From assembly GCA_037367405.1 (NCBI GenBank), contig JAZKJV010002317.1, forward strand, positions 496,001-560,000: DNA of 64,000 bases, read 5' to 3'. The position numbers were made by a program, and so were the translations under genes. This DNA is from Ottelia alismoides. Taxonomy: Eukaryota > Streptophyta > Magnoliopsida > Alismatales > Hydrocharitaceae. Below are positions 11,932 through 21,803 of this stretch, piece by piece; positions within the stretch are counted from its first letter, which is position 1, and every line of letters starts with the position of its first letter. The notes under the pieces were generated by a model. The model saw only the letters and a list, made by a program, of their open reading frames with translations. It was not told the origin of the DNA and did no database searches.

Positions 11932-13503
11932 TCAGAGGTCCTCCCCAGCACCCCAAACTCTAGCAACCCACTTAAGCAACAACGCCTCGTTCAACTCAGC
12001 GAGCTTGAAAACCTCAAGCCCGCCCTCGCACTTCCGCAAGGTAACATCATCCCAGCTAACCAGGAGCATCCCCGAATCCCGCCTGTTCCCGCTCCACAAG
12101 AACCGCCTCATCAGACTCTCCAGCCTCCTCTTAATGCATGTAGGCATGTGCCTCGTGGAGGAGTAGTACACCGACATGGCAGACAGAACCGCCTTCAAGA
12201 GCACCAGGCGTCCCCCCTTAGACAGGATTGCTGCCTTCCAACCCACGAGCCGCCCCTCCACCTTCTCAATCAGCGGCAACCAGTCTGCGGTCCTCGATCT
12301 CCCAGGGGTCACCAACAGACCCAGGTAGTGAACAGGGAAACCAGAACGACCAGTGGCCATCGCCGAGCAACAAAGACCAACCAGCTCTTCGTTTATAGAG
12401 AAAGGAACCATCTTAGACTTGTTATTCTGTACTAGCCCGGACATCTCACTGAAAAGTTGCAGCGTCGCAGCCATACCCATGGCCTCCTTGGGCCCCCCTC
12501 AATGAAGAAAATAGTATCATCAGCGTACTGAAGAAGCAGGATCACCAGACCATCCCTCGAGTAGCCGCTCGTAAGCCCCGCTTGCTGCACCTTATCCACC
12601 ATACAAGCAAGGACGTTCGCCGCAATGATGAAGAGCAATGGAGCTAGAGGGCATCCCTGCCTCACCCTCCGTTGTGGCTGAAAGTAGCCCCCTTCCGGTC
12701 GTCCATTGATCAGGACAGTGAGGGAGGTCGTCGTGACGCACCGCTTCATCCAGGAGATCCAGAGACCAGGATAGCCCCTTCTGTGAAGCGCCAGTCCAAA
12801 GTGTCGAACGCCTTTGTGAAGTCCACCTTCCCAGTCCGCAATTATTTCAGATGTCAAGACAAGGCTGTTCGCGATCTGCCTCCCCGGAGCGAATGCCGAC
12901 TGAGCCGGGGTGATTAAATGCTCCAGGACCCTGCTCAATCTAGTCGCGAACACCTTGGCGATAATGAGGTACAACGCGTTGGAGATCGCAATTGGCTGGA
13001 AATCTTCTATTCTTCCCGCACCCTTCTTCTTCGGCAGCAGCACGACCAACGCCTTGTTCAACCGCTCGAAACCAACATTGCTACCACAACTTTCCGTCAC
13101 CACATCAAGCACCTCGCTGCCCACCAGGCCCCAAAAGGCCGAGCGCCCCATCTCCGTTGAGGTTCCAGACCGCCGTCTTCAGCTCCTCTGCCGTGACAGA
13201 GTGAATCAAACTAGCCGCATGTGCGTCAAACAAGCGCGTCGCCCCCAGGCTTGCCCATCTCCAACGACTTCCAGCACCCCTCGCGGAGTGCTTGAAAAAG
13301 TGATCCGCAACAACCCTCCCAAGCTCCTGGTCTCCCTCCACTGCCTTACCATCGACGACCAGAGACATGATGAAGTTCTCCCTCCGCCTCCCGCTGGCCA
13401 CCCTGTGGAAGAAGGCTGTGTTTCCGTCGCCTTCCATAAGCCATCTGTGCCTGGAACGCTGCCTCCATTCGGTGACCCTCTTCTTGTCCTCCCCAGAGAT
13501 TAG
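11932..13503 (-). pseudogene. L1 reverse transcriptase (frameshifted)
   Basis: Reading leftwards, 13105-13437 gives the pre-RT linker (GDGNTAFFHRVAS). 12432-13151 gives fingers and palm: VLLPKKKGA, SAFAPGRQI, VRQGCPLAPLLF, and the active-site motif YADD at 12516-12527. 11932-12480 gives the RT C-terminal part (YLGLLVTPGRSR, LSKGGRLVLLKAV). Frame changes occur near 12820, where the palm segment holding the first catalytic Asp falls into another frame, and near 12480 just after YADD. The domain order is complete but it cannot be read as one protein. Confidence 0.88.
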
Positions 13504-13533
13504 CTTTTCGGCCTCGGAGCGCTGCGCCAGCTC

Positions 13534-14034
13534 TTACCCCAGCAGGGGACGATCACCCTCCAAGGCGTCGAGCTTGGTCACCACCACCTCCGCCGCCGAC
13601 CTCGTCGCACGACGAGCCTCCCTCGACTCCTTGAACGCACAGAGCCTGGACCGCGGGGAATCCAACTTCTGGATAAATCTAGCCACGACAGAGCCAGACG
13701 CTTCAATCGATGCCCAGTGCGAAGCCACCAAGTCCCTGAACTCGTCCTCGAGCAACCACACCCTCTCAAAGCAGAAAAAACCACGAGCGGGATCAGGGTC
13801 TCCGAAATCCCAGACGAGAGGCATGTGATCAGACCACGGCCGAGGCCTGGCCAAGATGAATGAGAGCGGAAAGAGCTCAAGAATCCCGGACGAAGCGAGG
13901 AACCGATCGATGCGCGACCTCGAGTTGGTATTCCGCCAGGTGTACCTAGCGTCCGCCGCATCGAGGACCTCTAGCTCCAGGGAATCCAACACCTCCACGA
14001 AGTCCCCGGATCCGGGGTCCTGGCGGCCCCACAA
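13534..14034 (-). pseudogene. LINE endonuclease, C-terminal part
   Basis: The 166-residue frame carries RSRIDRFLAS and SDHMPLVWDF, the last two conserved blocks of the exonuclease-endonuclease-phosphatase fold used by L1 elements to nick target DNA. The metal-binding N-terminal half is absent because the element is truncated here. The segment then runs into the linker before RT (ARRATRSAAEVV region). A truncated nuclease like this could not cut DNA. Confidence 0.8.
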
Positions 14035-14058
14035 CCCGGGCCGATCAGACGAGACCAG

Positions 14059-15066
14059 GCATCCACATTAGCATTTTCATTTCTGCTATTGTCATTCTCT
14101 ACACATGTCAATGGTTCACATGCCAACATTCAGATCTGTAGAGCATAACGGGTCTCACGATTGCTTTGTAATAATTTCCTTTGATTTTCACAGGAATCTT
14201 CTTATCCACATTGAACAGTAGAGGCTTTTCTTCACTTTAGCAACCTACATTTATTTTGTGAGTAACATCTCCGTCGAATTCCCCATCATGTTGTAAAATA
14301 GATCCCATGTATCTAAAAGATTATTTAATCTGAATATTATCCTTTCTAATCTTCACCTCGATTCCTTTGACGATGCTTCCATCAAATGTCCACTCCATAT
14401 ATTTAGTCTTAGCCCTACTTATACGAAATCCTTTAGTCTCTAAGGCATGTCTCCAAATCTCAAGCTTCTCATTTACTTGATCTCCATCTCATGAGTCTAC
14501 ACAATATGATCGGAAAATAACAAACACCAAGGTATCTCATCTTGAATGTGACTAGTCAACTCGTCTATAATCATAGTAAAAAGGAATGGATTCAAAGCTG
14601 AACCTTAATGTAGACCGATACTGATGTCAAAATAGGCAGTCTTCCGAGATTGGATCCTTAGTCAAGACGAAGCCCAATCATATATACTCTTTATAAGGTT
14701 AATATATAGTATAAGTACCTGTCTTTTCTCTAAAATTCTTTACAATATCTCCCTTTGACTTTGAAGCATAAGCTTATTCCAAATCAATAGAAATCATACG
14801 GTGATTTTTCCTTTTAGCTCTCTGAATTTCTGTTGTTCTCTTCAACAAGTGGATAGCTTCAATAGTTGAGCGACCTATCAAGAATACGAATTGGTTTTCT
14901 ATTGTTTTAGAAACTTGCATCAAACCTCTTTTGATCACACGTTCCTAATTTTCATAGTATGACTTATCAGTTTGATACCTCTGTAATAAAACAATTTTGA
15001 ATGTCTCCTTTGTTCTTGTAAAGAGGCACTACGATGCTTCTTCTCCAATCTTTAGGTATTTTTCAA
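14059..15066 (-). mobile_element. RTE-type LINE fragment
   Basis: The - strand matches the RT half of the RTE element at 44503-47776 nearly block for block. The segment before 'LYKNKGD' lies at about 15000-15060, the GLHQGSALSP block near 14585-14620, the TEYMECTFDG block near 14385-14430, and the MLYGSECW block near 14110-14150. Stops interrupt the frame throughout, and both ends are truncated. Its left end abuts the L1 element directly, so the L1 insertion or a later deletion removed the rest. Confidence 0.8.
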
Positions 15067-15294
15067 CGTGAACCAAGACTACCATCAATATATTATGCAA
15101 TGCTTCCACCACTATCATTTTCCGCAAAACCACATGCAACTATCTAGTGATATTTACAAGGCTTCAAGAAAACATATAGTGATCACAAAAAATCCTTTAA
15201 AATTGCAAGAGAGGTTCCAGACTTTAAAGCCATCAAGGTCTGATAAAATAAAATAGGGAATCATTGGGGGAACCCTCATAAAGAACATAAATAT
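15067..15294. other. Unassigned spacer
   Basis: 228 bp of AT-rich sequence between the RTE fragment and the Copia-2 LTR. No domain or repeat recognised. It ends ATAAATAT before the LTR start; the other side of the Copia-2 target site is lost. Confidence 0.4.
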
Positions 15295-15437
15295 TGTTGA
15301 GGGTAGTGAATTAAATTAATTAATGAGAGATCCTAAGGTTCTCTTATATAGTAGAGGAACCTATTGGGCAAATTACAAGAAGAGGACAAAAGAAATCGAA
15401 AATAAGCAAAACAATAATAATAATAAATATCTCAACA
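15295..15437 (-). repeat. 3' LTR of Copia-2 (143 bp)
   Basis: TGTTGAG...CTCAACA gives perfect 7 bp inverted ends. It contains the TATA-bearing block TTCTCTTATATAGTAGAGG shared by the short-LTR Copia elements of the window. It is followed at 15438 by TTCCCCCTCAAGCTGG, the complement of the polypurine tract. Confidence 0.85.
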
Positions 15438-15469
15438 TTCCCCCTCAAGCTGGGGAGTAGATATCGATC

Positions 15470-16109
15470 AGACTCAGCTTGGAACAACATCTCTGATAAG
15501 GCCCTCTAGCTAGAGCCTTAATAAGAACATTTGCAGTTTGGTCTCCAGAGCTGACATGCGTAGCGGAGATAAGACCCTTCTGTAGCATATCACGACTGTA
15601 GTGATAGTCCACCTCTATTCTATGTGCATCATCCTCTCATGAAAGGATGGGTTGTTGGCAATAAAGAGAGCAACCTGATTGTCACATTAGAGGTGCATGT
15701 CAAGTTAGTAAGAACAATCTGACCCACATCATCTCTGTGCTAGCCTGCGCCATGGCCCTGTACTCTAACTCAGCACATGATCTGGCAACCATAGTCTGCT
15801 TCTTGCTTGTCCATGAATCCAGAGAATTCCTTATGAACACACCAAAGCATGATGTAGACCTCCTATCCTTTAGGCACCAAGCATAATTTGCATCTGCACA
15901 TGTGATATCTGAAAGAGTTGTGCCTCTACTGAAAAGAAATCCTGTACCAGGTGAAGTCTTCAGATATCTCTGAATCATATGGACTGCATCCATATGTGCT
16001 TGCCTGGGCTGCTCCATAAACTGACTCACTTTGCTCACGATAAAGGATATGTCGGGTCTAGTACTTGCCAACAAGCTCCCTGTACCTCCTCTTGTCGACC
16101 TCTTCAGTG
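15470..16109 (-). pseudogene. Copia-2 RNase H region
   Basis: The - strand frame at 15700-16116 reads STRPDISFIVSKVSQFMEQ, then CADANYAW, SWTSKKQTMVARS and AELEYRAMAQAS. These are the conserved blocks of Copia RNase H with the Asp and Glu metal ligands still present. The C-terminal part (15470-15700) is in another frame. The domain is separated from its RT by the Mutator-like insertion. Confidence 0.85.
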
Positions 16110-16300
16110 GAGTCAAATTCCTAAGTAGTACCTGGGAATTACTTAAATACCCAGGTTCTACATAATGTTTTTTTTACTCAAAAACTACAGAGGTGTCGCA
16201 TGTTGAACATGCGACACCCCTTAAGTTTTTTTTATCCAGGAACTACGTATGTGTCGCATTTTGGATATGCGCTATAGATAACACATATTGAATATGCGAC
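16110..16300. repeat. Left TIR of the Mutator-like element
   Basis: Aligns with the complement of 17690-17869 over its whole length with few differences. It holds two dyads, TGTCGCATGTTGAACATGCG (16213-16233 region) and CGCATTTTGGATATGCG, and ends GCGCTATAGATAAC. Confidence 0.85.
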
Positions 16301-16307
16301 ATATTTC

Positions 16308-16580
16308 CAGGGAATTTCCCTCGAAAATGACTGGTCTCGACCAATGGTCTGAGCAGATAACGCATGTTGAATATGCGACATCCTTGCAGGGAATTTCCCT
16401 AAAAAATGAGGCCGAGTACAGATATCGCATATTGAATATGCGACATCTTTCCAGGGAATTTCCCTCGAAAAGGACTGGTCTCGACCAATGGTCTGATAGC
16501 CCGTAGAGAGTACAGATAACGCATTTTGAATATGCGACATCTTTCCAGGGAATTTCCCTCGAAAATGACTGGCCAGGTCT
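16308..16580. repeat. Array of alternating palindromic motifs
   Basis: CAGGGAATTTCCCT occurs at 16308, 16387, 16452 and 16546. Each copy is preceded by a CGCAT-x7-ATGCG dyad (for example ATTGAATATGCGAC), and three copies are followed by (G/A)ACTGG, twice as CTGGTCTCGACCAATGGTCT. Spacing is 79, 65 and 94 bp, so this is a degenerate tandem array next to the left TIR. Confidence 0.8.
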
Positions 16581-16647
16581 GGGCCAGGGAATTTCATGTT
16601 TCTAAAAACCCTTGAAAAAGCATGCCAATTGCATGTTTCTAATGTAA

Positions 16648-16709
16648 ATAGACATCGCATTCACGCATTCAAAGATGTATAGACATCGCATTCACGCATT
16701 CAAAGATGT
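16648..16709. repeat. 31 bp perfect tandem duplication
   Basis: ATAGACATCGCATTCACGCA begins at 16648 and again at 16679, and both copies continue TTCAAAGATGT. This is a recent slippage or copy event inside the Mutator-like element. Confidence 0.9.
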
Positions 16710-16808
16710 ATGATCCAAAAAGACATTCCAAACATTTAATATAAATAGACTTGTTCGCGAATATACATTACATTTTTGCGTCATATTAAAAATTACAATG
16801 ATTACAAG

Positions 16809-17294
16809 TCAACGCTTTTTCCTCCGCTGGTATGTAATCGTAGAATCAGGAGGATGGAACGGTAACAGGCGGTTCGCCTCGTCTATCATGTGGATTTGAG
16901 AGGGCCCTAGGACATCTTCCTCGAAGGTTGGCATCGACGGCGGCGTTAGTGTGCAGTAAGTTGGTTGTGTCTGGCTGGTGTCCAATCCATGTCTCAACGG
17001 TGCCTGAGGCGTTGGCAAGTCCTCCCGTGGTCGCTCGGTGGTAGGTGTGAAGAACTCTCTTTGCGCAATGTTCTCATCTTCCGCAGCGGCTTCTTCATAG
17101 TCCATTGGTTCCGCCACTTGTTCACGCGCCCTACCTCGACCTCTTCGTCTTCCCCGTCCTCTTGCCCTTCCTCGCCTTGCCTCCTCCCTAGCCACATCAG
17201 CACGCTCGTCATGTAACGTTACCGCATCTGCTAATTGTAATGACAGCCACTCCGTTATTTCCGCCTTCGCTTGTGCCGCACATGAGTGTACCAC
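16809..17294 (-). CDS. Arg/Gly-rich protein of the Mutator-like element (unknown function)
   Basis: This 161-codon frame is the only long open frame inside the element. Residues ~1-40 look helical and acidic/amphipathic (EITEWLSLQLADAVTLHDER). Residues ~41-58 are an RG-rich tract (RRGRARGRGRRRGRGR). Then comes an acidic patch (DYEEAAAEDE), a Pro/Thr-rich stretch and a basic C-terminus (YQRRKKR). No transposase motif is present. A possible upstream exon lies at 17430-17690, with GTAAAAC after CAATTGGACTTG as a donor, but the acceptor is unclear. It could be the C-terminal exon of a larger captured or element-encoded gene, such as a plant mobile domain protein; that is a guess. Confidence 0.45.
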   Translation of the reverse strand: MVHSCAAQAKAEITEWLSLQLADAVTLHDERADVAREEARRGRARGRGRRRGRGRAREQVAEPMDYEEAAAEDENIAQREFFTPTTERPREDLPTPQAPLRHGLDTSQTQPTYCTLTPPSMPTFEEDVLGPSQIHMIDEANRLLPFHPPDSTITYQRRKKR

Positions 17295-17689
17295 TCAAAT
17301 GACACATACAATACAACTGCTCCATTCTAACCTAATACGCGACGCAACGTACAAACAAACGTCATACATTCGAGAAATGAAAATAATATGCATATGATAC
17401 AAACAATAACTAAAGAAAACGTTTTACCAAGTCCAATTGTTCGCAACAAGGGATTAGCCCTGTTGAGACGCCGGGGCGGCTAGGACGGTGCCAATCAGTG
17501 AAACCACGGAAAAGAAGTGTTCCGTGGGGCTAGGAGTGACCAAAACGGGCGTTTTTGAGAGAGGAGGAGATCACAAGACGCGGGTGGCGAAGTGGGCGTC
17601 GGGGGCGGCACGGGTGCAGGAGAACGAAAGGGCTGGGAAATGGCAAGGCCGCTGGGCGCGTGCCTTATTTAGGCTCAATATCGCATATT

Positions 17690-17869
17690 GAATATGCGTT
17701 ATCTATAGCGCATATCCAAAATGCGACACATACGTAGTTCCTGGGTAAAAAAATACTTAAGGGGTGTCGCATGTTGAACATGCGACACCTCTGTAGTTTT
17801 TGAATAAAAAAACAATTCGTAGAACCTAGGTATTTAAGTAATACCCAGGTACTACTTAGGAATTTGACC
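17690..17869. repeat. Right TIR of the Mutator-like element
   Basis: Complement of the left TIR, including both dyads (CGCATATTGAATATGCG at ~17682-17698 just inside, and GTCGCATGTTGAACATGCG near 17767-17785). It ends CTTAGGAATTTGACC before the target duplication. Confidence 0.85.
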
Positions 17870-17878
17870 TCTTCAGTG

Positions 17879-18830
17879 TCATCATCATAGAGTTTCATAC
17901 GTGGGTCAGTAGGAGTAGTGGCAGGTCTGCAATCTGCCTTGCATGTCTCTAAAAGGTCTGTAATGTACTTCCTATGGGTCATCATAAGACCTCGCTAGTT
18001 CCTAGCAAGCTCCAGTCTAAGGAAGTAACGTAAATGTCCAAGGTCCTTGTCACAAATTGTTGACCTAGGAAGTCCTTGGTACCCTGAATGCCCTGCTCGT
18101 CATTCCCTGTAACAATAATGCCATCAACATAAAAAAATGACAATAGTATCTCTCTGAGTCCTCTGTACAAACAAGGAGTAATCAACAGTCGATCGCATGA
18201 ACCCCTGCTGCTCTATCAGGTCGAAGAGATTCTGGAACCATGCTCTTGGACTTTGCTTAAGGCCATAAATAGCCTTGTGTATCCTGTAAACATTCTGACA
18301 CTCCCCATCAACAACAAACCCATGTGGCTGCTGCATGTAGACCTCCTCCTGTAAATCACCATAAAGGAACACATCAAGCTGGTAAAGGGGCCAATCTCGT
18401 GTTACATCAACAGAGAGTAGAATACACATAGTAGAATGTCTGGCAACTGGAGAGAAAGTATCCTGATAGTCTAACCCATATGTCTGGGTGAACCCATATG
18501 CCACAAGTCTCGCCTTACAACGATCCACACTGCCATCTGCACGGTGTTTCACAATGAACACTCATTTGCATCCCACAACGGATGCGCCAACCGAAGCAGA
18601 AACAAGACTTCACGTACCACGTAGCTGTAGTGCGACTATTTCCTCCTCCATATCTAACCTCCACTGACTGTTTGGAAGAGCCTCCTCATATGACCGTGGT
18701 ATCTCCACAACTAATAGTACTAAGGTAAATCTCCTGAAATCCTTTGATAACATGTTCAAGGAAACATGGGCTGCAAGAAGATAAGTAGCACACTTACGTT
18801 GCAGCTTACGAAGAGCAATCGACACATCAA
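17879..18830 (-). pseudogene. Copia-2 reverse transcriptase
   Basis: 18124-18561 reads [65 protein letters not shown], the fingers and palm of Copia RT. 17982-18185 holds the active-site region, reading FYVDGIIV instead of YVDDIII, so one catalytic Asp is Gly in this frame. 18610-18825 holds the linker before RT (SYEEALPNSQWRLDMEEE). Several frame changes make it non-functional. Confidence 0.85.
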
Positions 18831-20255
18831 GATCATTGCCAAGTCCGTAACCTGTGAGTTCCCCTCCTGAGAGGGCACCTGCTCATCCTGTATGGAATAG
18901 TGCCGCACAGACGTAGTAGTGCCATCCGTAGAAACAATGTGCTCATTTCAAACCTGAGGCATGTCGAATGGCGGGGAAGGCATGTGAACATGGGGGATTG
19001 AGCGAGCTGCGAGTAAAAATACAAGGCAAAAACTGTTACAATAGAAGGAGGAGCCATAGGAGCAGGTGTAGGTGGTGGTGGTAGAGGATGAGGTTGTGTT
19101 GGTGGAGGTGGTGGTATGACAATAGTAGGAGGAAGTGGGATGCAGATCTCAGATTCTCAGCATCAGAGTCAGACGAAGCAAGTCTATCACCTGTAGGGGA
19201 AAAATACATGACAGACTCAAAGAAAGTGGCATCAACATTGACAAAGTACTTCCGCTTGAGCAGATCAATACAACGGTACCCTTTCTGGGTACGAGAGTAG
19301 CTGACAAAAATACACTTGACAGCTCTGGGAGAGAGCTTGTCTCGACCATGAGAAACATCATGAACAAATGTAACAGAACCAAACACACGAGGAGTAAGGG
19401 AGAAAAGATCCTTCTTGGGAAATGCAATCGAGGAATGAATCTTCTCTCCCAATACGGACGAGGGCATGCGATTAACCAGATAGCATGCGGTGAGGACATC
19501 ATCTTCCCAATAAGCATGAGGAGCACGACTCTGTATCAACAAGGTTATGGTCACAACAAGTAAGTAACAGTGTTTGCGCTCAACAACACCGTTTTGCTGG
19601 GAAGTATATGCATACAAGGTTTAATGGATAATGTCCAAAGATCTAAGGAACTCATAAAGCTGTAAAGTGCAGAACTCTAAAGAATTGTCAGAATGAAGGT
19701 ATTTGACTTTGGCAGATCAATAGTCATTATCTCATTAATAAAATACTTGATCACAGATCCATCCTCAGTCTTATTCTTCTATAAATAGATCCAAAACAGT
19801 TTAGAAAAATTATTGACACAAGAAACAAGATAAAATGATGTCCCTGATGATCAGGAACATGACTCGGATCCCAAATGTCTTAATCTAGGAGCACAAACAA
19901 CTGAGAACTGCTCCGACTCTAACGGGATGGAAAGGAGTAACGGTGATTCCTCCTAAGCTGGCATGCCTCACACTGAAAGGAGGATCTCGTAGAAATCTGG
20001 GGGAGAACATGACACAACTTCTGCAGAGGAAGGTGACCAAAATGAAGATGTCACATATATGAAGAGACATGTCCAGTAGGTATAGTAGAAGCGCCAACAT
20101 GAGGAGGTTGGATCAGTTTGTATAGCCCTCGATGCTCACGGTCACATCCAATCACCCTGCCCGTGAGTATGTCCTGAAACACAAGAGACGAGGGGTCAAA
20201 AATGACACGACACCAGATCCATAGTAATCCGATTAATGGAAAGTAAATTCATCTG
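18831..20255 (-). pseudogene. Copia-2 integrase
   Basis: 19036-19617 encodes the C-terminal core: TSQQNGVVERKH (third catalytic residue Glu kept), YWEDDVLTACYLVNRMPSSV, FGSVTFVHD, KCIFVSYSRTQKGY. The N-terminal zinc-finger and first Asp region lie at 19620-20250 in broken frames. The family's Pro/His-rich linker precedes the RT part. Confidence 0.8.
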
Positions 20256-21128
20256 GAAGTTAGGAGCATATAAAACATTTTGAAGACGCATGGTCGACAT
20301 CAAATGCACCTCCCTCTGTCCTATAACAGGTAAGTTGTCACCGTTAGCAATGACAACCCATCTGCCAGGTGGTATAGTCCTGCAGGACCTCAGCTACGCT
20401 TTGTCTCCATACAGATGGTGTGAAGCATCAGAGTCCATAATCCACTCTGTCATGTCTACACCTGTACTACCAGTAAAAGCATAGGCGATACCTGAGGAGC
20501 TCAAAGAGGCTCTGATTGCGGTATCTGTGTTGGTGGTACTAGCAATAGGAGTCATGATCTCTCGAATACGAGAGACAATATCATCCATGCGAGGATCGGC
20601 CTGAGAAGTTGGAGTCTCTTAAGGCTCAATCTGTTTTGCAACGCGACTTGAAACATGATATCCATACTTCAGGTAGCATGTATCCTCTGCTTGTCCTGGT
20701 CGACGACAGATGGTATAAGGACCACGCAGATGTCCACCATCTCTGCCACGAGGGGTGCATCCTCTAGACTGGGTCGGCCCTCCTCTTCCACGAGAAGTGG
20801 CCATAGTAGAAGAGGGTGGATGAGTGGTCGCAGAAGGCATGATAATACGTCTTAGATGGCTATAGACCTCCTCCATGTAAGGTATGGTAGCCCCAACGAG
20901 AAGTTGTGCATGCGCTGCATCATACTCTCTATCAAGGCCTACCATGAAAACTCCAACCATTGTGGAGTTCCAATAAAACTTCTGGTGCTCTAGAGATGTC
21001 ACAATATGCATATAGCTATGAAGCTTCTCGAGTATGCCACAGAGTGAAGAGTAGTACACGTGTTGAGGATGCCCATTCTGCTTGGCATTGTAGATATCAA
21101 ACTGTAGCTGAAGAATCTTAGCCCCATT
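20256..21128 (-). pseudogene. Copia-2 protease and gag (N-terminus lost)
   Basis: 20394-20588 encodes the protease block WIMDSDASHHL; the family has D-S-G-A-S, so here Gly is Asp. 20619-21128 encodes gag: MVGVFMVGLDREYDAA, an RG-rich stretch (RGRGGPTQSRG) and a zinc-knuckle-like segment reading YTICRRPGQAEDTC, in which the first Cys and the His are lost. The frame runs without a stop into the Gypsy part at 21129, giving a chance fusion. Confidence 0.82.
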
Positions 21129-21690
21129 CTTTGGAGATGCGTTCTTTTCCCTGACGAATGCGTTCTTTTCCCTGACGATGGCGTTCCTCCTGGAGATGTT
21201 TCCACCAAAGTAAGGCAAATCCTTTCAGCTTTAACATGGTAAACTGTACTCTCCGCTCACTCGGCAGTTCCTTCCAAATAAAGAAATGTTCCAACTGATC
21301 CATCCAATCAAGAAAGACGTCTGGATCGCGTCGTCCATCAAAGTCGGCAACGTCAATCCTTATTCCCCGGTCCCAATTAGGATCTTGATTTTGATTGTGT
21401 GGTCGACCTCGCAACTCATGCTCTCTCCTTCTATTATGTTCTTCTGGCCGATGTCTACGAGGTATTCGGTTCTCACTCTCCTCGTCACCTGAAGGTGGCG
21501 GCGACTCCAGGTGTAGGGATGGTTCATCACTAACATCGCTTTCAGAGCTAGGATCAAATACAATTGCGTCACGTTCATGATGTCGGGGATTACGAGGGTT
21601 ATGATGTTGCCCACTTGAAGTGGAAGAGCAGCTAGTGTCCCTTCTACCCGGCGAGCCATAGAGGTCCGGTTCTCACAGGTCTAGGGACTC
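21129..21690 (-). pseudogene. gag: Gypsy gag fragment
   Basis: 21118-21414 reads RIDVADFDGRRDPDVFLDWMDQ, then EHFFIWKELPSERRVQFTMLKL and FALLWWKHL. This is the Retrotrans_gag pattern of plant Gypsy elements, where the motif D-F-x-G...W-x3-(V/L)-E...K-V-x-L...A-x-x-W-W is conserved. Upstream, 21360-21659 is Arg/Ser-rich sequence in another frame. Only the N-terminal half of gag survives. Confidence 0.75.
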
Positions 21691-21786
21691 AAAAAGTGCA
21701 ATATGATTTTTTTTGGTTTTCTTGTGGTGGTTTGTTTTTTTTATATGCAATGAATAAATGAAGTGCAAGTGAGGTGCAAGATCGTG

Positions 21787-21800
21787 ATGCTCTGATACCA
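21787..21800 (-). other. Primer-binding site of the Gypsy element
   Basis: The complement reads TGGTATCAGAGCAT, matching the 3' end of tRNA-iMet, three bases inside the LTR start. Confidence 0.75.
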
Positions 21801-21803
21801 AAT

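Larger units (their letters stand above)
10946..14058 (-). mobile_element. L1-type LINE, 5'-truncated, GC-rich
   Basis: On the - strand the order is endonuclease (C-terminal part), reverse transcriptase, zinc-binding RT tail, then a short A-run near 10949-10955 after GGCTTC, which is the typical 3' end of plant L1 elements. The 5' end is cut inside the endonuclease at about 14058, consistent with the 5' truncation usual for LINEs. The body is markedly GC-rich compared with the AT-rich flanks. The coding frame is broken at several places. I could not find a clear target-site duplication, so the exact 5' edge is approximate. Confidence 0.85.
16110..17869. mobile_element. Mutator-like DNA transposon (1.76 kb) inside Copia-2
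   Basis: The two ends are inverted repeats about 180-190 bp long, starting (G)AGTCAAATTCCTAAGTAG on the left and its near-complement on the right. TCTTCAGTG occurs on both sides (16101-16109 and 17870-17878), giving a 9 bp target duplication; the exact edge is uncertain by 1-4 bases. The Copia-2 sequence resumes exactly after it. Long TIRs with a ~9 bp duplication fit the Mutator superfamily. No transposase is visible, so the copy is non-autonomous. Inside are palindromic repeats and a 161-codon frame on -. Confidence 0.82.
15295..21128 (-). mobile_element. Copia-2: short-LTR Copia relic with a nested DNA transposon
   Basis: Left to right (3' to 5' of the element): LTR 15295-15437, purine tract, RNase H, [Mutator-like insertion 16110-17869], RT, integrase, protease, gag. 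The right end stops inside gag at ~21128, where Gypsy sequence begins, so the 5' LTR and primer site are missing. It belongs to the same family as Copia-5: blocks align along the whole pol. The coding frame has many lesions. Confidence 0.88.

Noticed and set aside
12910..13828. Long + strand frames opposite the L1 element
   Set aside because: They are antisense shadows of the GC-rich LINE reading frames; the - strand carries the recognised RT and endonuclease motifs.
19088..19563. 142-codon + strand frame opposite Copia-2 integrase
   Set aside because: Antisense of a recognised integrase C-terminal region; no independent motif.
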